This document shows, piece after piece, positions 1 to 7,300 of a stretch of 8,456 nt of DNA. Under the pieces are notes generated by a model. That model ran no database searches and was not told where the DNA came from. It saw only the letters and a program-made list of their open reading frames with translations. Source of the stretch: Alphaproteobacteria bacterium (GTDB taxonomy: Bacteria > Pseudomonadota > Alphaproteobacteria > Micropepsales > Micropepsaceae). The first letter of the stretch is position 1, and the number at the start of each line of letters is the position of its first letter. The stretch is taken from contig JAATGK010000001.1 in the NCBI GenBank assembly GCA_015654715.1, positions 1 to 8,456 on the forward strand, written 5' to 3'. The position numbers and the translations under genes are program-made.

Positions 1-99
1 ACATGGCTATAGGTGTGCGACTGTTAATGAAAATATTCGGTCGGGGAGGGAAAACGAAAGTCCATACGTCTTTTAAAGCGGAGAGTGTGTGTACCGGTG

Positions 100-1083
100 A
101 TGTCGACTTTAAATCAGGCGATTGACAGACAGGCGGCCGAGTGGGCCGTCAAACGCGACTTGGGAAAACTGTCTGCCGATGAGCAGGCGGCGTTCGAGTT
201 GTGGCTTGCGGCCGATATCCGGCATCTCGGAGCATACGGGCGGGCGGAAGCGGTGCTCGGGCGCCTTGAGCGCGTCCACAGCGGCTCCGTCGACCAATTG
301 CGCACCCGTCAGCCGAGTGAGTCACCGACATGGGCGCGGCGCCGCGTCATCCTGACGGGCGCGGTTGCGGCGAGTTTGGCAGCGGCCGGTTTCGTCGGTG
401 TGGCGTTTTGGCGGAACAATCGGGAACAGGTTTTTACGACCGGCATTGGCCAAGTGAGAGAAGTTCCGTTGGCCGACGGTTCGCTCGTTGTCCTCAACAC
501 TAACTCCAGGATGTCGGTCAAATTCACGCAAGATAAACGCGAAGTCCACCTGCTGCAGGGTGAGGCTCTCTTCGATGTCGCCAAAAACAAGACACGCCCC
601 TTTGTCGTCTTGGTTGGCGACATGCGGGTTCGGGCGGTAGGAACCCGATTCACCGTATCTATGTTGCCACGGCGTCCAATCGAGGTGCTGGTGAAAGAAG
701 GCGTGGTCGAATTAAAACGCAGCGGACCGGTTGAGGGTACGCCGGTCCGAGTGAATGCGAATACGCAGGCTTTGGCGCCGAGCGATGCGCCGATTGTCGC
801 GGCGGGAGTGGCGCAGTCTAAGCTCGATCGCGACTTGGCGTGGCAATTTGGCCGGATCGCTCTCGATAACGAGACTCTTCGGGATGCAGTCGACGAATTC
901 GCGCGTTACAGTGACATTCACATCGTTATCGATCCGGCTGTGGCAAACCGGACGGTAACCGGCTTATTTGTTGCCAATGACCCGATTGGATTTGCTAAAG
1001 CTGCTGCAGGTGTACTGAAGCTGGACGTCCAAGTTAACGAACGAGAAGTAAGACTGTCCGGCAAAGTGGATGGTGTGCCGTAG
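100..1083 (+). CDS. FecR-family sigma-factor regulator (anti-sigma factor), inner-membrane
   Basis: A 327-residue FecR-like protein, close to the usual family length. In order it has an N-terminal cytoplasmic domain (about residues 10-58, with the family's spaced pattern AAEW...G.LS..EQ..FE.WLA), an arginine triplet at 80-82, one transmembrane segment (about 83-104), the periplasmic FecR domain (about 111-205, including LADGS and a GEALFDV core) and a C-terminal STN-like domain (about 248-323). By family knowledge the cytoplasmic part binds an ECF sigma factor of the FecI type, and the periplasmic part receives the signal from the STN domain of a TonB-dependent receptor. The receptor gene follows 85 bases downstream, as expected. 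ATG at 100 is chosen because the domain begins right after it. In-frame GTGs at 85 and 97 are possible; the only purine-rich site (GGAG at 80-83) lies 16 bases from the ATG, so the exact start is uncertain. The sigma gene is not in the window. Confidence 0.93.
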   Translation: MSTLNQAIDRQAAEWAVKRDLGKLSADEQAAFELWLAADIRHLGAYGRAEAVLGRLERVHSGSVDQLRTRQPSESPTWARRRVILTGAVAASLAAAGFVGVAFWRNNREQVFTTGIGQVREVPLADGSLVVLNTNSRMSVKFTQDKREVHLLQGEALFDVAKNKTRPFVVLVGDMRVRAVGTRFTVSMLPRRPIEVLVKEGVVELKRSGPVEGTPVRVNANTQALAPSDAPIVAAGVAQSKLDRDLAWQFGRIALDNETLRDAVDEFARYSDIHIVIDPAVANRTVTGLFVANDPIGFAKAAAGVLKLDVQVNEREVRLSGKVDGVP

Positions 1084-1157
1084 GGAAATCGTAAAACCGC
1101 CCGTCATCTGGTTGAGTATCAGGAGAGGGCGTGCATCATCCGCTGAGGGGCGAAAAA

Positions 1158-1163
1158 AAGGGG
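1158..1163 (+). promoter_or_regulatory. Ribosome binding site deciding the GTG start at 1169
   Basis: AAGGGG lies 5 bases before an in-frame GTG at 1169, from which the reading frame begins directly with a clean signal peptide (Lys2, hydrophobic stretch, AFA-Q cleavage site). The frame is open further up, to a GTG at 1070 inside the fecR end, but that extension would put about 33 arginine- and lysine-rich residues before the signal peptide. The site therefore favours 1169. Confidence 0.6.
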
Positions 1164-1168
1164 CGGGC

Positions 1169-4100
1169 GTGAAAACCGGAGTGGCCTGGGCTGCGGTAAG
1201 CGGAGCGATAACCTCCGTGGTGCTGGTCTTGGGCTCATCCGCTTTCGCGCAGGTCGCACAGTTCGACGTCCCGTCTGAAGACGCTGGAAAATCGATACCG
1301 GAGCTCGCGCGCCAGGCCGGAATTCAGGTCATCGCGCCGGGGGAGCAGCTCCATGGTGTCGTCACGCCCGCGCTCAAGGGCCGGTATGATGTAATCGTCG
1401 CTCTCAACCTGATGCTCAATGGGACTGGCTTGATTGTCAGTCGCTCGGCAGATGGGATCATGACGATCTCTCTGCCCGAACCAAGAGTTCAGGAGGAGCG
1501 GGAAGGTATGTTAAAAGAACAAAAAACAGCGGTTTCGGTGTTGGCGTTGCTGGTCACTGGTGCTCTGTCGGGATTTCCGGCAAGCGCCCAATCAGGTGAT
1601 GCCGGCCAAATCGAAACGGTGACTGTGACTGGGCAGCGAGCCGCTATCCAGTCCGCCATTCAGTTGAAGGCGAAGGCCGAGGTCATCGTCGATTCCATCT
1701 CGGCGGAAGACGTTGGCAAGCTGCCTGACAATAGCGTTACCGAAGTTCTGTCGCGCATGGCGGGCGTGAACATCACCCGCATCCAGACCGGCGGCCAGAG
1801 CGAAAACTACGTTGGCGAAGGCACGGGCATTCAGATTCGCGGCTTGGACAGTGTCGTCAGCCAGTTGAATGGTCGCGACAGCTTCTCGTCGGCGAACGGG
1901 CGCAATTTGGCTTGGGAAGACGTCCCGCCGGAATTGATGCAGGGCGTGGACGTCTACAAGAGCCTGTCGGCCAACCTGCCTGAAGGCGGCTTCGGCGGCG
2001 TCATCAACCTGCGCACCCGTCAGCCGTTCGATTATGATGGTTTTTCGGCTTCGGCGACTCTGACGGGCAATTATGCCGACTATTCCTCGTTGGGCCATCT
2101 CGGCGGCAATGCCCTGATCAGCGATCGTTGGAAGACCAAGATTGGCGACATCGGCCTTCTCTTGAACGTGGCTTACTCCGATCTCGCAACCAAGGCCGAC
2201 GGCGTGCAGGTTTCGCCGTATGTACCGGTGGTCGCGGCCGGTTCCGGTTATAACACCTCCAATGGCCTGCCGTATGTGAGCTCCTATAATCTCGACAGCG
2301 ACAGCACCACGCCGGTCCCCTGCACAGGCCAGCCCGCCGTGAGCTGCCAGGAAGTGTATGTTCCGCAGGCGATCAATTACACCGAGCGCAACGACGACCG
2401 CGTCCGTACCGGCTACTATGCCGCCTTGGAGTGGAACCCGAGCGAACGTCTTTCGCTGTTCGTGACGGGGTTCCGCTCGCGCTACAACGAAAACACGCTG
2501 TCCCGGACAATTTCCAACACGACGTCCGGCTTTGTGGCGCTTGATCCGACCAGCAACAGCACCTTCGACAAATACGGCAACCTGCTTTCGACCGATAAAG
2601 GCCTCACCTCTTACAGCTATCAGGATCCGGGCGCGGCAGCGTACTTCGGCGTCAATTCCGGTTGGGCGTATCAGAAGGTCCCGTATCAGTTCGATTCGAC
2701 CCTAAACCATACCGTCAATCAGACGACCGACGTCTCAGTCGGCGGCGAATGGAATCCGACCGACAACTTTGGCGTGAAGTTCGCGGCACAGCATGTCGAT
2801 TCATTTTCGAATACCACCCAAAAGGGCGTCGACCTCTACGCCTTTGTTGGCGGCTACGGCGTAACGCTCAGCCCCTACGGTGATGCGACCCCGCCTGTGC
2901 TGGACTTCCCAGCCATCGACTTGACGCAAAAAAACCGCTACGGCTGGAACAACACGCAAGACCACTTGACTGCGAACTCCGGCCAGGAAAACGCGTTCTA
3001 TGCCGACGGATCCTGGACTGTCAGCGACACCGCCTTCTTCCGCTCGGTGAAATTCGGTGTGAAGGTCACCGATCGCGTCGAAAGCGACTGGGAAACCACG
3101 TACAACTGGCATGCGCTGACCCCGTCATACCAGAGCGGCTGGGTCGAGACCGACAGCGTCGGTAATGTCCTGACAAACTCGTCGAACAATCCGATCGAGT
3201 GCTTCCAGGGCGCCTCTATGCCTTCAGGCACGTTGTGCCAAACGAAGAATGTCGCCGCCATCAGTGCGGTGAAGACGGCCGCCAATACCAACCCCGCCTT
3301 CGTTTCGCTCGTCGATACCGGAGACTGGTTCGAAGGCAAAGCTGGCCTGCCCGCGCGGGCATGGTTCCCGTCGCTCGATGTGTTGCATCAGAACTTCACC
3401 ACGCTGCATTCCTACACCAACGGCCTCGGCGCGCCGGGCGATGTGGCGACGGCAGGTGCGTTCGCGCCTCAAGATCTGGGCCAGGTCAAGGAAATGAGTT
3501 TCTCCGGCTACGCGCAGGCGAATTTCGCCTGGGAGCGTTGGCGGATGCCGATTTCGGGCAACATCGGTCTGCGCGTTGTGGCTTATAAGGATAAGTCAAC
3601 GGGCTATTTCGCCAATCCGTACTACACCAGCCCGATCTATCTGCAGCCTCCGGCCGCGACCTACTCCGAATGCGACACGGCCGATACCATTCTTGCCAAT
3701 CATTGTATCGCCACTGGCGGTTATGTGCCGAACACGATCGGCTTCACGGCTCCGAAGTCCTATGTGCCAAACTCGGGCAGCCACTCGGAGGTCGATGCTC
3801 TGCCGTCTCTCAACGTGCAGATCATTCCGTTGCCGGATAATTTGCCTGGTCTGAAAGTGCGTTTCGCGGCGTCGCAGGGTATTTCCCGGCCGAACTTCCA
3901 GCAACTCACCGCAAAGGGCTCGTATTCCGGCACCTACGTCGGCAACTATCAGGCCTATTTCGGCGGCAACGTCGGCAACCCGAACCTGAAGCCGGAGAGG
4001 GCCGAACAGTTCGACGCCTCTGTCGAGTACTATTTCGAAACCGGCGGGCAAGCGCATTTCTCGCCGTTCTACAAGCAGATCCACAACTACATCGCCGACG

Positions 4101-4843
4101 GAACCTCGCAGATCACGGAGATGTTGCAGACCGTCGTCGCCGGTGGTTCGGTCGGTCAGGGCAATCAGGGGTGCGCAACACCGATCGTCGCAGGCGAGTC
4201 CTGCCCACAGCAGGTGTCTGTGACGATGGTCGAGCCGTTGAACGAGAAGCAGGTGGCGCTGGTGCGGGGCTTCGAAGTCGGCCTGCAGAAGTACGCCACG
4301 TTCCTGCCGGATCCGTACAATGGCTTCGGTGTGGATCTCAACTACACCTTCATCAGCAGTTCGCAGCCGGGGGCGCTGGCCTACGACTTGAAGGGTAATT
4401 TGATCACCGGCCTGCCGGCGGTCGGGTTGTCCAAGAACACGATCAACGCGGCCCTGCTCTACGACAACAAGCCGCTGTCGATCAGAATTGCGTACAATTG
4501 GCGCGATTCCTTCCTCGTCACGGCGGCCGCCTATCAGACCACGTACACCTACAACTACATCCTGAACCTGCCGTCAGGCGCGGGCACCATGCCTCAGGGC
4601 AATCTCGGACCGAACGCCAACGGCGTCGTGCACTCCTCGCTGCCCGTCTTCCAGTATCCGTCGGGGCAACTTGACGCGAGCCTGACATACGATCTGACGG
4701 ACAACATTCAGTGGTCGGTCCAGGCGTCGAACCTGACGAAGGAAGTCGCCCGCTTGTTCATGGGCGTCGGCAATCACCGGGAAAACCGCAGCTGGTACAC
4801 AGCCGATACGCGGTACACGTCGCAACTTAGCGTGAAGTTCTGA
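1169..4843 (+). CDS. TonB-dependent receptor with N-terminal STN signalling domain (possible fusion; alternative start at 1508)
   Basis: A 1224-residue outer-membrane receptor read as one frame. Residues 1-27 are a signal peptide, about 30-103 are an STN domain (FDVPSEDAG..IPELARQAGIQV), and about 114-140 are a second complete signal peptide. A TonB-box-like IETVTVTGQR follows (148-157), then the plug (about 168-290, with GKLPDNSVTEVL, GVNI and IRGL), and a 22-strand-type barrel containing the GNPNLKPERAEQ signature near 935 and ending in SVKF, a typical BAM C-terminal signal. The plug pattern matches the TonB-dependent receptor family of Xanthomonas and Caulobacter (TIGR01782), which is often linked to carbohydrate uptake; the ligand here is unknown. 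The receptor would draw on TonB-ExbB-ExbD energy, and the STN domain would signal to FecR encoded just upstream. Eight cysteines occur as four close pairs (385/393, 678/690, 835/846, 1002/1012). The ATG at 1508 has its own ribosome binding site and would give a 1111-residue receptor without STN. Confidence 0.95.
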   Translation: MKTGVAWAAVSGAITSVVLVLGSSAFAQVAQFDVPSEDAGKSIPELARQAGIQVIAPGEQLHGVVTPALKGRYDVIVALNLMLNGTGLIVSRSADGIMTISLPEPRVQEEREGMLKEQKTAVSVLALLVTGALSGFPASAQSGDAGQIETVTVTGQRAAIQSAIQLKAKAEVIVDSISAEDVGKLPDNSVTEVLSRMAGVNITRIQTGGQSENYVGEGTGIQIRGLDSVVSQLNGRDSFSSANGRNLAWEDVPPELMQGVDVYKSLSANLPEGGFGGVINLRTRQPFDYDGFSASATLTGNYADYSSLGHLGGNALISDRWKTKIGDIGLLLNVAYSDLATKADGVQVSPYVPVVAAGSGYNTSNGLPYVSSYNLDSDSTTPVPCTGQPAVSCQEVYVPQAINYTERNDDRVRTGYYAALEWNPSERLSLFVTGFRSRYNENTLSRTISNTTSGFVALDPTSNSTFDKYGNLLSTDKGLTSYSYQDPGAAAYFGVNSGWAYQKVPYQFDSTLNHTVNQTTDVSVGGEWNPTDNFGVKFAAQHVDSFSNTTQKGVDLYAFVGGYGVTLSPYGDATPPVLDFPAIDLTQKNRYGWNNTQDHLTANSGQENAFYADGSWTVSDTAFFRSVKFGVKVTDRVESDWETTYNWHALTPSYQSGWVETDSVGNVLTNSSNNPIECFQGASMPSGTLCQTKNVAAISAVKTAANTNPAFVSLVDTGDWFEGKAGLPARAWFPSLDVLHQNFTTLHSYTNGLGAPGDVATAGAFAPQDLGQVKEMSFSGYAQANFAWERWRMPISGNIGLRVVAYKDKSTGYFANPYYTSPIYLQPPAATYSECDTADTILANHCIATGGYVPNTIGFTAPKSYVPNSGSHSEVDALPSLNVQIIPLPDNLPGLKVRFAASQGISRPNFQQLTAKGSYSGTYVGNYQAYFGGNVGNPNLKPERAEQFDASVEYYFETGGQAHFSPFYKQIHNYIADGTSQITEMLQTVVAGGSVGQGNQGCATPIVAGESCPQQVSVTMVEPLNEKQVALVRGFEVGLQKYATFLPDPYNGFGVDLNYTFISSSQPGALAYDLKGNLITGLPAVGLSKNTINAALLYDNKPLSIRIAYNWRDSFLVTAAAYQTTYTYNYILNLPSGAGTMPQGNLGPNANGVVHSSLPVFQYPSGQLDASLTYDLTDNIQWSVQASNLTKEVARLFMGVGNHRENRSWYTADTRYTSQLSVKF
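1491..1510 (+). promoter_or_regulatory. Internal Shine-Dalgarno and ATG start of the receptor module
   Basis: AGGAGG at 1491-1496 (and overlapping AGGAG at 1494-1498, 9 bases from the ATG) precedes an in-frame ATG at 1508. The ATG opens a textbook signal peptide: Lys3 and Lys6, a hydrophobic run, and PASA-Q cleavage after residue 27 of the short form. This is the strongest ribosome binding site around the receptor. It suggests that the receptor can be, or once was, translated on its own. Confidence 0.65.
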
Positions 4844-4860
4844 GGGGACCAGTTCGCGGT

Positions 4861-4888
4861 GTTGCGGTGGCTTTCGGGTCACCGCAGC
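4861..4888 (+). other. Hairpin between receptor and autotransporter genes
   Basis: Inverted repeat TGCGGTG (4863-4869) and CACCGCA (4880-4886), extended outward by a G-U and a G-C pair to 4861/4888, with a 10-base loop. No T-run follows; the next bases are CTGGGAGGAAAAAAAC, which hold the ribosome binding site of the next gene (GGAGG 4892-4896, 8 bases before ATG 4905). It therefore reads as an mRNA structure between two operon genes (stability or processing element), not an intrinsic terminator. Confidence 0.5.
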
Positions 4889-4904
4889 CTGGGAGGAAAA
4901 AAAC

Positions 4905-7175
4905 ATGTCAAACATGAAAGTAAAAACCATTCGTACACTACTTGGCGTCACCGTGAGCGCCCTGGCGATCGCGGCAGGTGCCAATGCACAGACGCTGGTA
5001 CTGCCTGGCGGTTTCAACACGGTCACAATGACCCCCGATTCGGGTAACACGGGTACGCTGGTTACCTTCAACAGCAACCCGACCACGACCTACAGCACGA
5101 TCGAGATCGGAAACGGCATCAAGGCCGAGGTCGTCTCTAACTGGGCAGCCGCAAACTGGGCTGTCGGCGACAACACGGCCCTGGTTATGCAAACCCTCAC
5201 TTTACCCACTAATCAGCTTAGCAATTGGTCGGGTTTGTCAACTTGCGCCAACGGGAGCTTGGCTTACAACAGCACGTCGTGCCTCAACCATGCCCCGACC
5301 ATTCAGGTCGACAAGGGCGGAACGCTTATACTCGGCGGGGTTCAGACGAATGCCAGCATGACGAATCCCTGGGGCTTTGAGAGCGATGTCCATGCCGACG
5401 GCGACGTGCTCATCGAAGACGCCGGTTCGCCCAGTTGGGCAGGCAAGCATCTGGGCGCTCAGATCGTCGGAACCAATTATTTCGGCGGCAATCTGACGCT
5501 TGCACCCAACGCTCTTGCCACGTTCGGTCTCAGCTGGGCCGCGGCGCAGACTGAGTTCGGTCCCAACACCAACATCATTCTGGGCGATGCCTCGGTCATG
5601 GACCTCTGGCTGCCGGGTGCGGGCTCGGCGACGATGGGGGGCAACCTGCAGGGCACTGGCACGTTGCAGCTCGATGCGGGCACGCTGTACATCAATGGCC
5701 AGAACACCGCCGCTACGCCGTTCCATGGCAACCTGAATGCCAGGCCCGGTTCCACGGTCGTGATTGGCGACGCCTCACATCCGGGTGCCATCGTCGGCGA
5801 TCCGGGCAATGTGCACAATTACACCCTGACCCTGGCGGGAACGATGTCAGGTGGCGCGACGCTGCGCGGCTTCGGCACAATTGCTGGCAACCTCGTCAAT
5901 ACATCCTCTGTGGTGCAACCGGGTTACGGCAGCACGCTGGGTACGCTGACGGTTCAGGGCAACTACAGCCAGGATGGCATCGGTACCCTCAAAGTTCAGG
6001 TGACTCCCGACGGAACATCCTCCCTGCACGTGCTCGGCAATGCTGCGATAAACGGCACGCTTAACATCGCAATCGCGCCCGGTGCGTACAAAACGCAAGT
6101 CTACAACATCATTCAGGTCGACGGCACGATGACCGGCGATTTCAGCTCCATCGTTCCGGACAGTGTCCAGGGCGCCATCGCCGCCGTGACCAGGACGGAT
6201 CACGGCTATGCGGTCGTGACTCAGGTCGTTCAGGGTGCCTCCGCGACCGCGCCGGTCGTTGTCGGACATCTGGCCGATGCCAACCGTCTCAACAACTACT
6301 ATTTGGTCGGTGCGCTGTATGACCAAATCGCGCTGGACACGGCGCGCAATAGCACTGAGATCGGGCACAACAAATACGCTTGGGTCGAGGGTTTCGGCCA
6401 TTTATCCAGCGTGTCGCGCAACGACGTCGGCTATCACACGGATACCGAAGGCATCAGGGGCGGCGTCGAGTATCGCAACGAAGCCAATGCCACCATCGGT
6501 CTCGCCGCGTCCTGGTCGACCGAGAATCTGAAGGCCAAAGGACCGAGCACGGCCGAGATCGATACCTGGCACGTGGCAGCTTATGGCGGCTATGACGTGC
6601 AGTATGTGCGATTGGACGGTGTCTTGTTCTACGACACCTACGACACGACCACGAAGCGCGACTTTGGTACGGACGGCGTGGCCGAGACGGCTCCGGGCGG
6701 CTACTCCTACGGCGCCTCCATCCAGGCCAGCAAAAGCGTCTTGAATGACCTGCTGACGCCGTATATCCGCGGTATCTTCTCGCGCCAGCATGTGGACGCC
6801 GCGGTCGAAACCGGCGCTCCGTTGCTCAATCTGCGTTACCTGGCGGACAACGCTAACACCTTCGTCGCCGATTTGGGCTTCCGCATCAATCCGCTGCGGA
6901 ATTACCCGGACAGCAAGACAAAGCTGCTGGTCACGGTCGCGATCGAGCACGATTTCTCCCCGTTGGGCGAAACGGTAAACGGTACGTTCCCGGTCGCAAA
7001 TGGCCAGAGCTGGTTCTACTACTGGAGAGGCGACTCCGAGAACACCGCTCTCGTCGGCGTCGACGTCGCGCGGCAGCTCACTGACAAGCTCGAGGTCTCG
7101 GGCCGCGTCAATGGCCGCGTGTCGCTCTACCAGACCTCCGGCGAAGTTGCTCTGCATGCCGCGTACAAGTTCTAA
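4905..7175 (+). CDS. Autotransporter (type Va), beta-helical passenger with outer-membrane barrel
   Basis: A 756-residue secreted outer-membrane protein. It has a signal peptide (1-28, ANA-Q cleavage) and a Gly/Asn/Thr-rich passenger (about 29-455) with beta-helix character. A stretch near 250-275 (GTGTLQLDAGTLYINGQN) resembles passenger-associated transport repeats, and a likely autochaperone region lies at about 346-408. A linker helix (about 456-480) and an autotransporter beta-domain (about 488-756, starting at YAWVEGFGH and ending in YKF) complete it. The family secretes its own passenger through the barrel with BAM help; no protease, esterase or other catalytic motif is evident, so adhesion or ligand binding is more likely than catalysis. 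Two cysteines (114 and 126, CX11C) could form a loop disulfide. It lies 61 bases after the receptor gene with no terminator between, so co-transcription is likely. ATG 4905 is preferred over ATG 4914 because GGAGG lies 8 bases upstream of it. Confidence 0.92.
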   Translation: MSNMKVKTIRTLLGVTVSALAIAAGANAQTLVLPGGFNTVTMTPDSGNTGTLVTFNSNPTTTYSTIEIGNGIKAEVVSNWAAANWAVGDNTALVMQTLTLPTNQLSNWSGLSTCANGSLAYNSTSCLNHAPTIQVDKGGTLILGGVQTNASMTNPWGFESDVHADGDVLIEDAGSPSWAGKHLGAQIVGTNYFGGNLTLAPNALATFGLSWAAAQTEFGPNTNIILGDASVMDLWLPGAGSATMGGNLQGTGTLQLDAGTLYINGQNTAATPFHGNLNARPGSTVVIGDASHPGAIVGDPGNVHNYTLTLAGTMSGGATLRGFGTIAGNLVNTSSVVQPGYGSTLGTLTVQGNYSQDGIGTLKVQVTPDGTSSLHVLGNAAINGTLNIAIAPGAYKTQVYNIIQVDGTMTGDFSSIVPDSVQGAIAAVTRTDHGYAVVTQVVQGASATAPVVVGHLADANRLNNYYLVGALYDQIALDTARNSTEIGHNKYAWVEGFGHLSSVSRNDVGYHTDTEGIRGGVEYRNEANATIGLAASWSTENLKAKGPSTAEIDTWHVAAYGGYDVQYVRLDGVLFYDTYDTTTKRDFGTDGVAETAPGGYSYGASIQASKSVLNDLLTPYIRGIFSRQHVDAAVETGAPLLNLRYLADNANTFVADLGFRINPLRNYPDSKTKLLVTVAIEHDFSPLGETVNGTFPVANGQSWFYYWRGDSENTALVGVDVARQLTDKLEVSGRVNGRVSLYQTSGEVALHAAYKF

Positions 7176-7183
7176 ATAGGTGG

Positions 7184-7207
7184 TTGCGGCGGTGAAAGCC
7201 GCCGCAA
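7184..7207 (+). repeat. Perfect 9-bp hairpin after the autotransporter gene
   Basis: TTGCGGCGG (7184-7192) and CCGCCGCAA (7199-7207) are exact inverted repeats around a 6-base loop, 8 bases after the stop codon. The stem is very GC-rich but is not followed by a T-run. It is probably an mRNA 3'-end stabiliser or part of a compound terminator with the next hairpin. Confidence 0.55.
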
Positions 7208-7219
7208 TGCCATTCGCTT

Positions 7220-7247
7220 CAAAGCGGGCCGGTATGCCCGCTTTGTT
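7220..7247 (+). terminator. Probable intrinsic terminator of the receptor-autotransporter operon
   Basis: CAAAGCGGGC (7220-7229) pairs perfectly with GCCCGCTTTG (7236-7245) around a 6-base loop. The 3' side runs into TTTGTT, a modest T-tract, and the matching A-run on the 5' side means it could also stop transcription from the opposite strand. It lies 45 bases past the autotransporter stop. Confidence 0.55.
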
Positions 7248-7257
7248 GGCAATGCTA

Positions 7258-7300
7258 CAGGCAGACCATGAAGTACCCTTCCCGCGGAATGGTCTGCCTG
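7258..7300 (+). repeat. 12-bp perfect inverted repeat, 19-base spacer
   Basis: CAGGCAGACCAT (7258-7269) is the exact reverse complement of ATGGTCTGCCTG (7289-7300). Inside the spacer, GAAG (7270-7273) and CTTC (7278-7281) can continue the helix around a TACC loop, leaving CCGCGGA as a one-sided bulge. No T-run follows, so it is not a simple terminator. It could be a structured RNA element or, as DNA, an operator-like site upstream of the gene at 7430. A near copy of its right arm lies at 7315-7328. Confidence 0.55.

Noticed and set aside
48..70. ECF-like promoter (GGGAAAAC and CGTC) upstream of fecR
   Set aside because: Only 11 bases separate the AAC and CGTC elements, too short for an ECF promoter, which needs about 16-17.
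1..76. Open frame from base 2 to a TAA at 74-76, possibly the end of an upstream sigma-factor gene
   Set aside because: The 24 residues do not resemble the C-terminus of an ECF sigma factor, and the stretch is too short to judge.
1070..1168. Receptor start at GTG 1070, overlapping the end of fecR by 14 bases
   Set aside because: It would add 33 basic residues ahead of a complete signal peptide. GTG 1169 has an AAGGGG site at the right distance.
299..2026. 17-base identical stretch in fecR (299-315) and the receptor gene (2010-2026)
   Set aside because: Both encode Leu-Arg-Thr-Arg-Gln-Pro in frame, and this string fits the conserved plug end of the receptor family; most likely coincidence, with no flanking similarity.
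2926..2934. A-AAA-AAC slippery heptamer in the receptor gene
   Set aside because: It is explained by adjacent Gln-Lys-Asn codons. The zero frame continues as normal barrel sequence, and the -1 frame gives nothing recognisable.
6402..7157. 251-codon open frame on the minus strand inside the autotransporter
   Set aside because: It is a shadow of the GC-biased coding strand, with low-quality composition and opposite to a clear barrel domain. The minus-strand frames at 1592-2098 and 3596-4084 are the same case.
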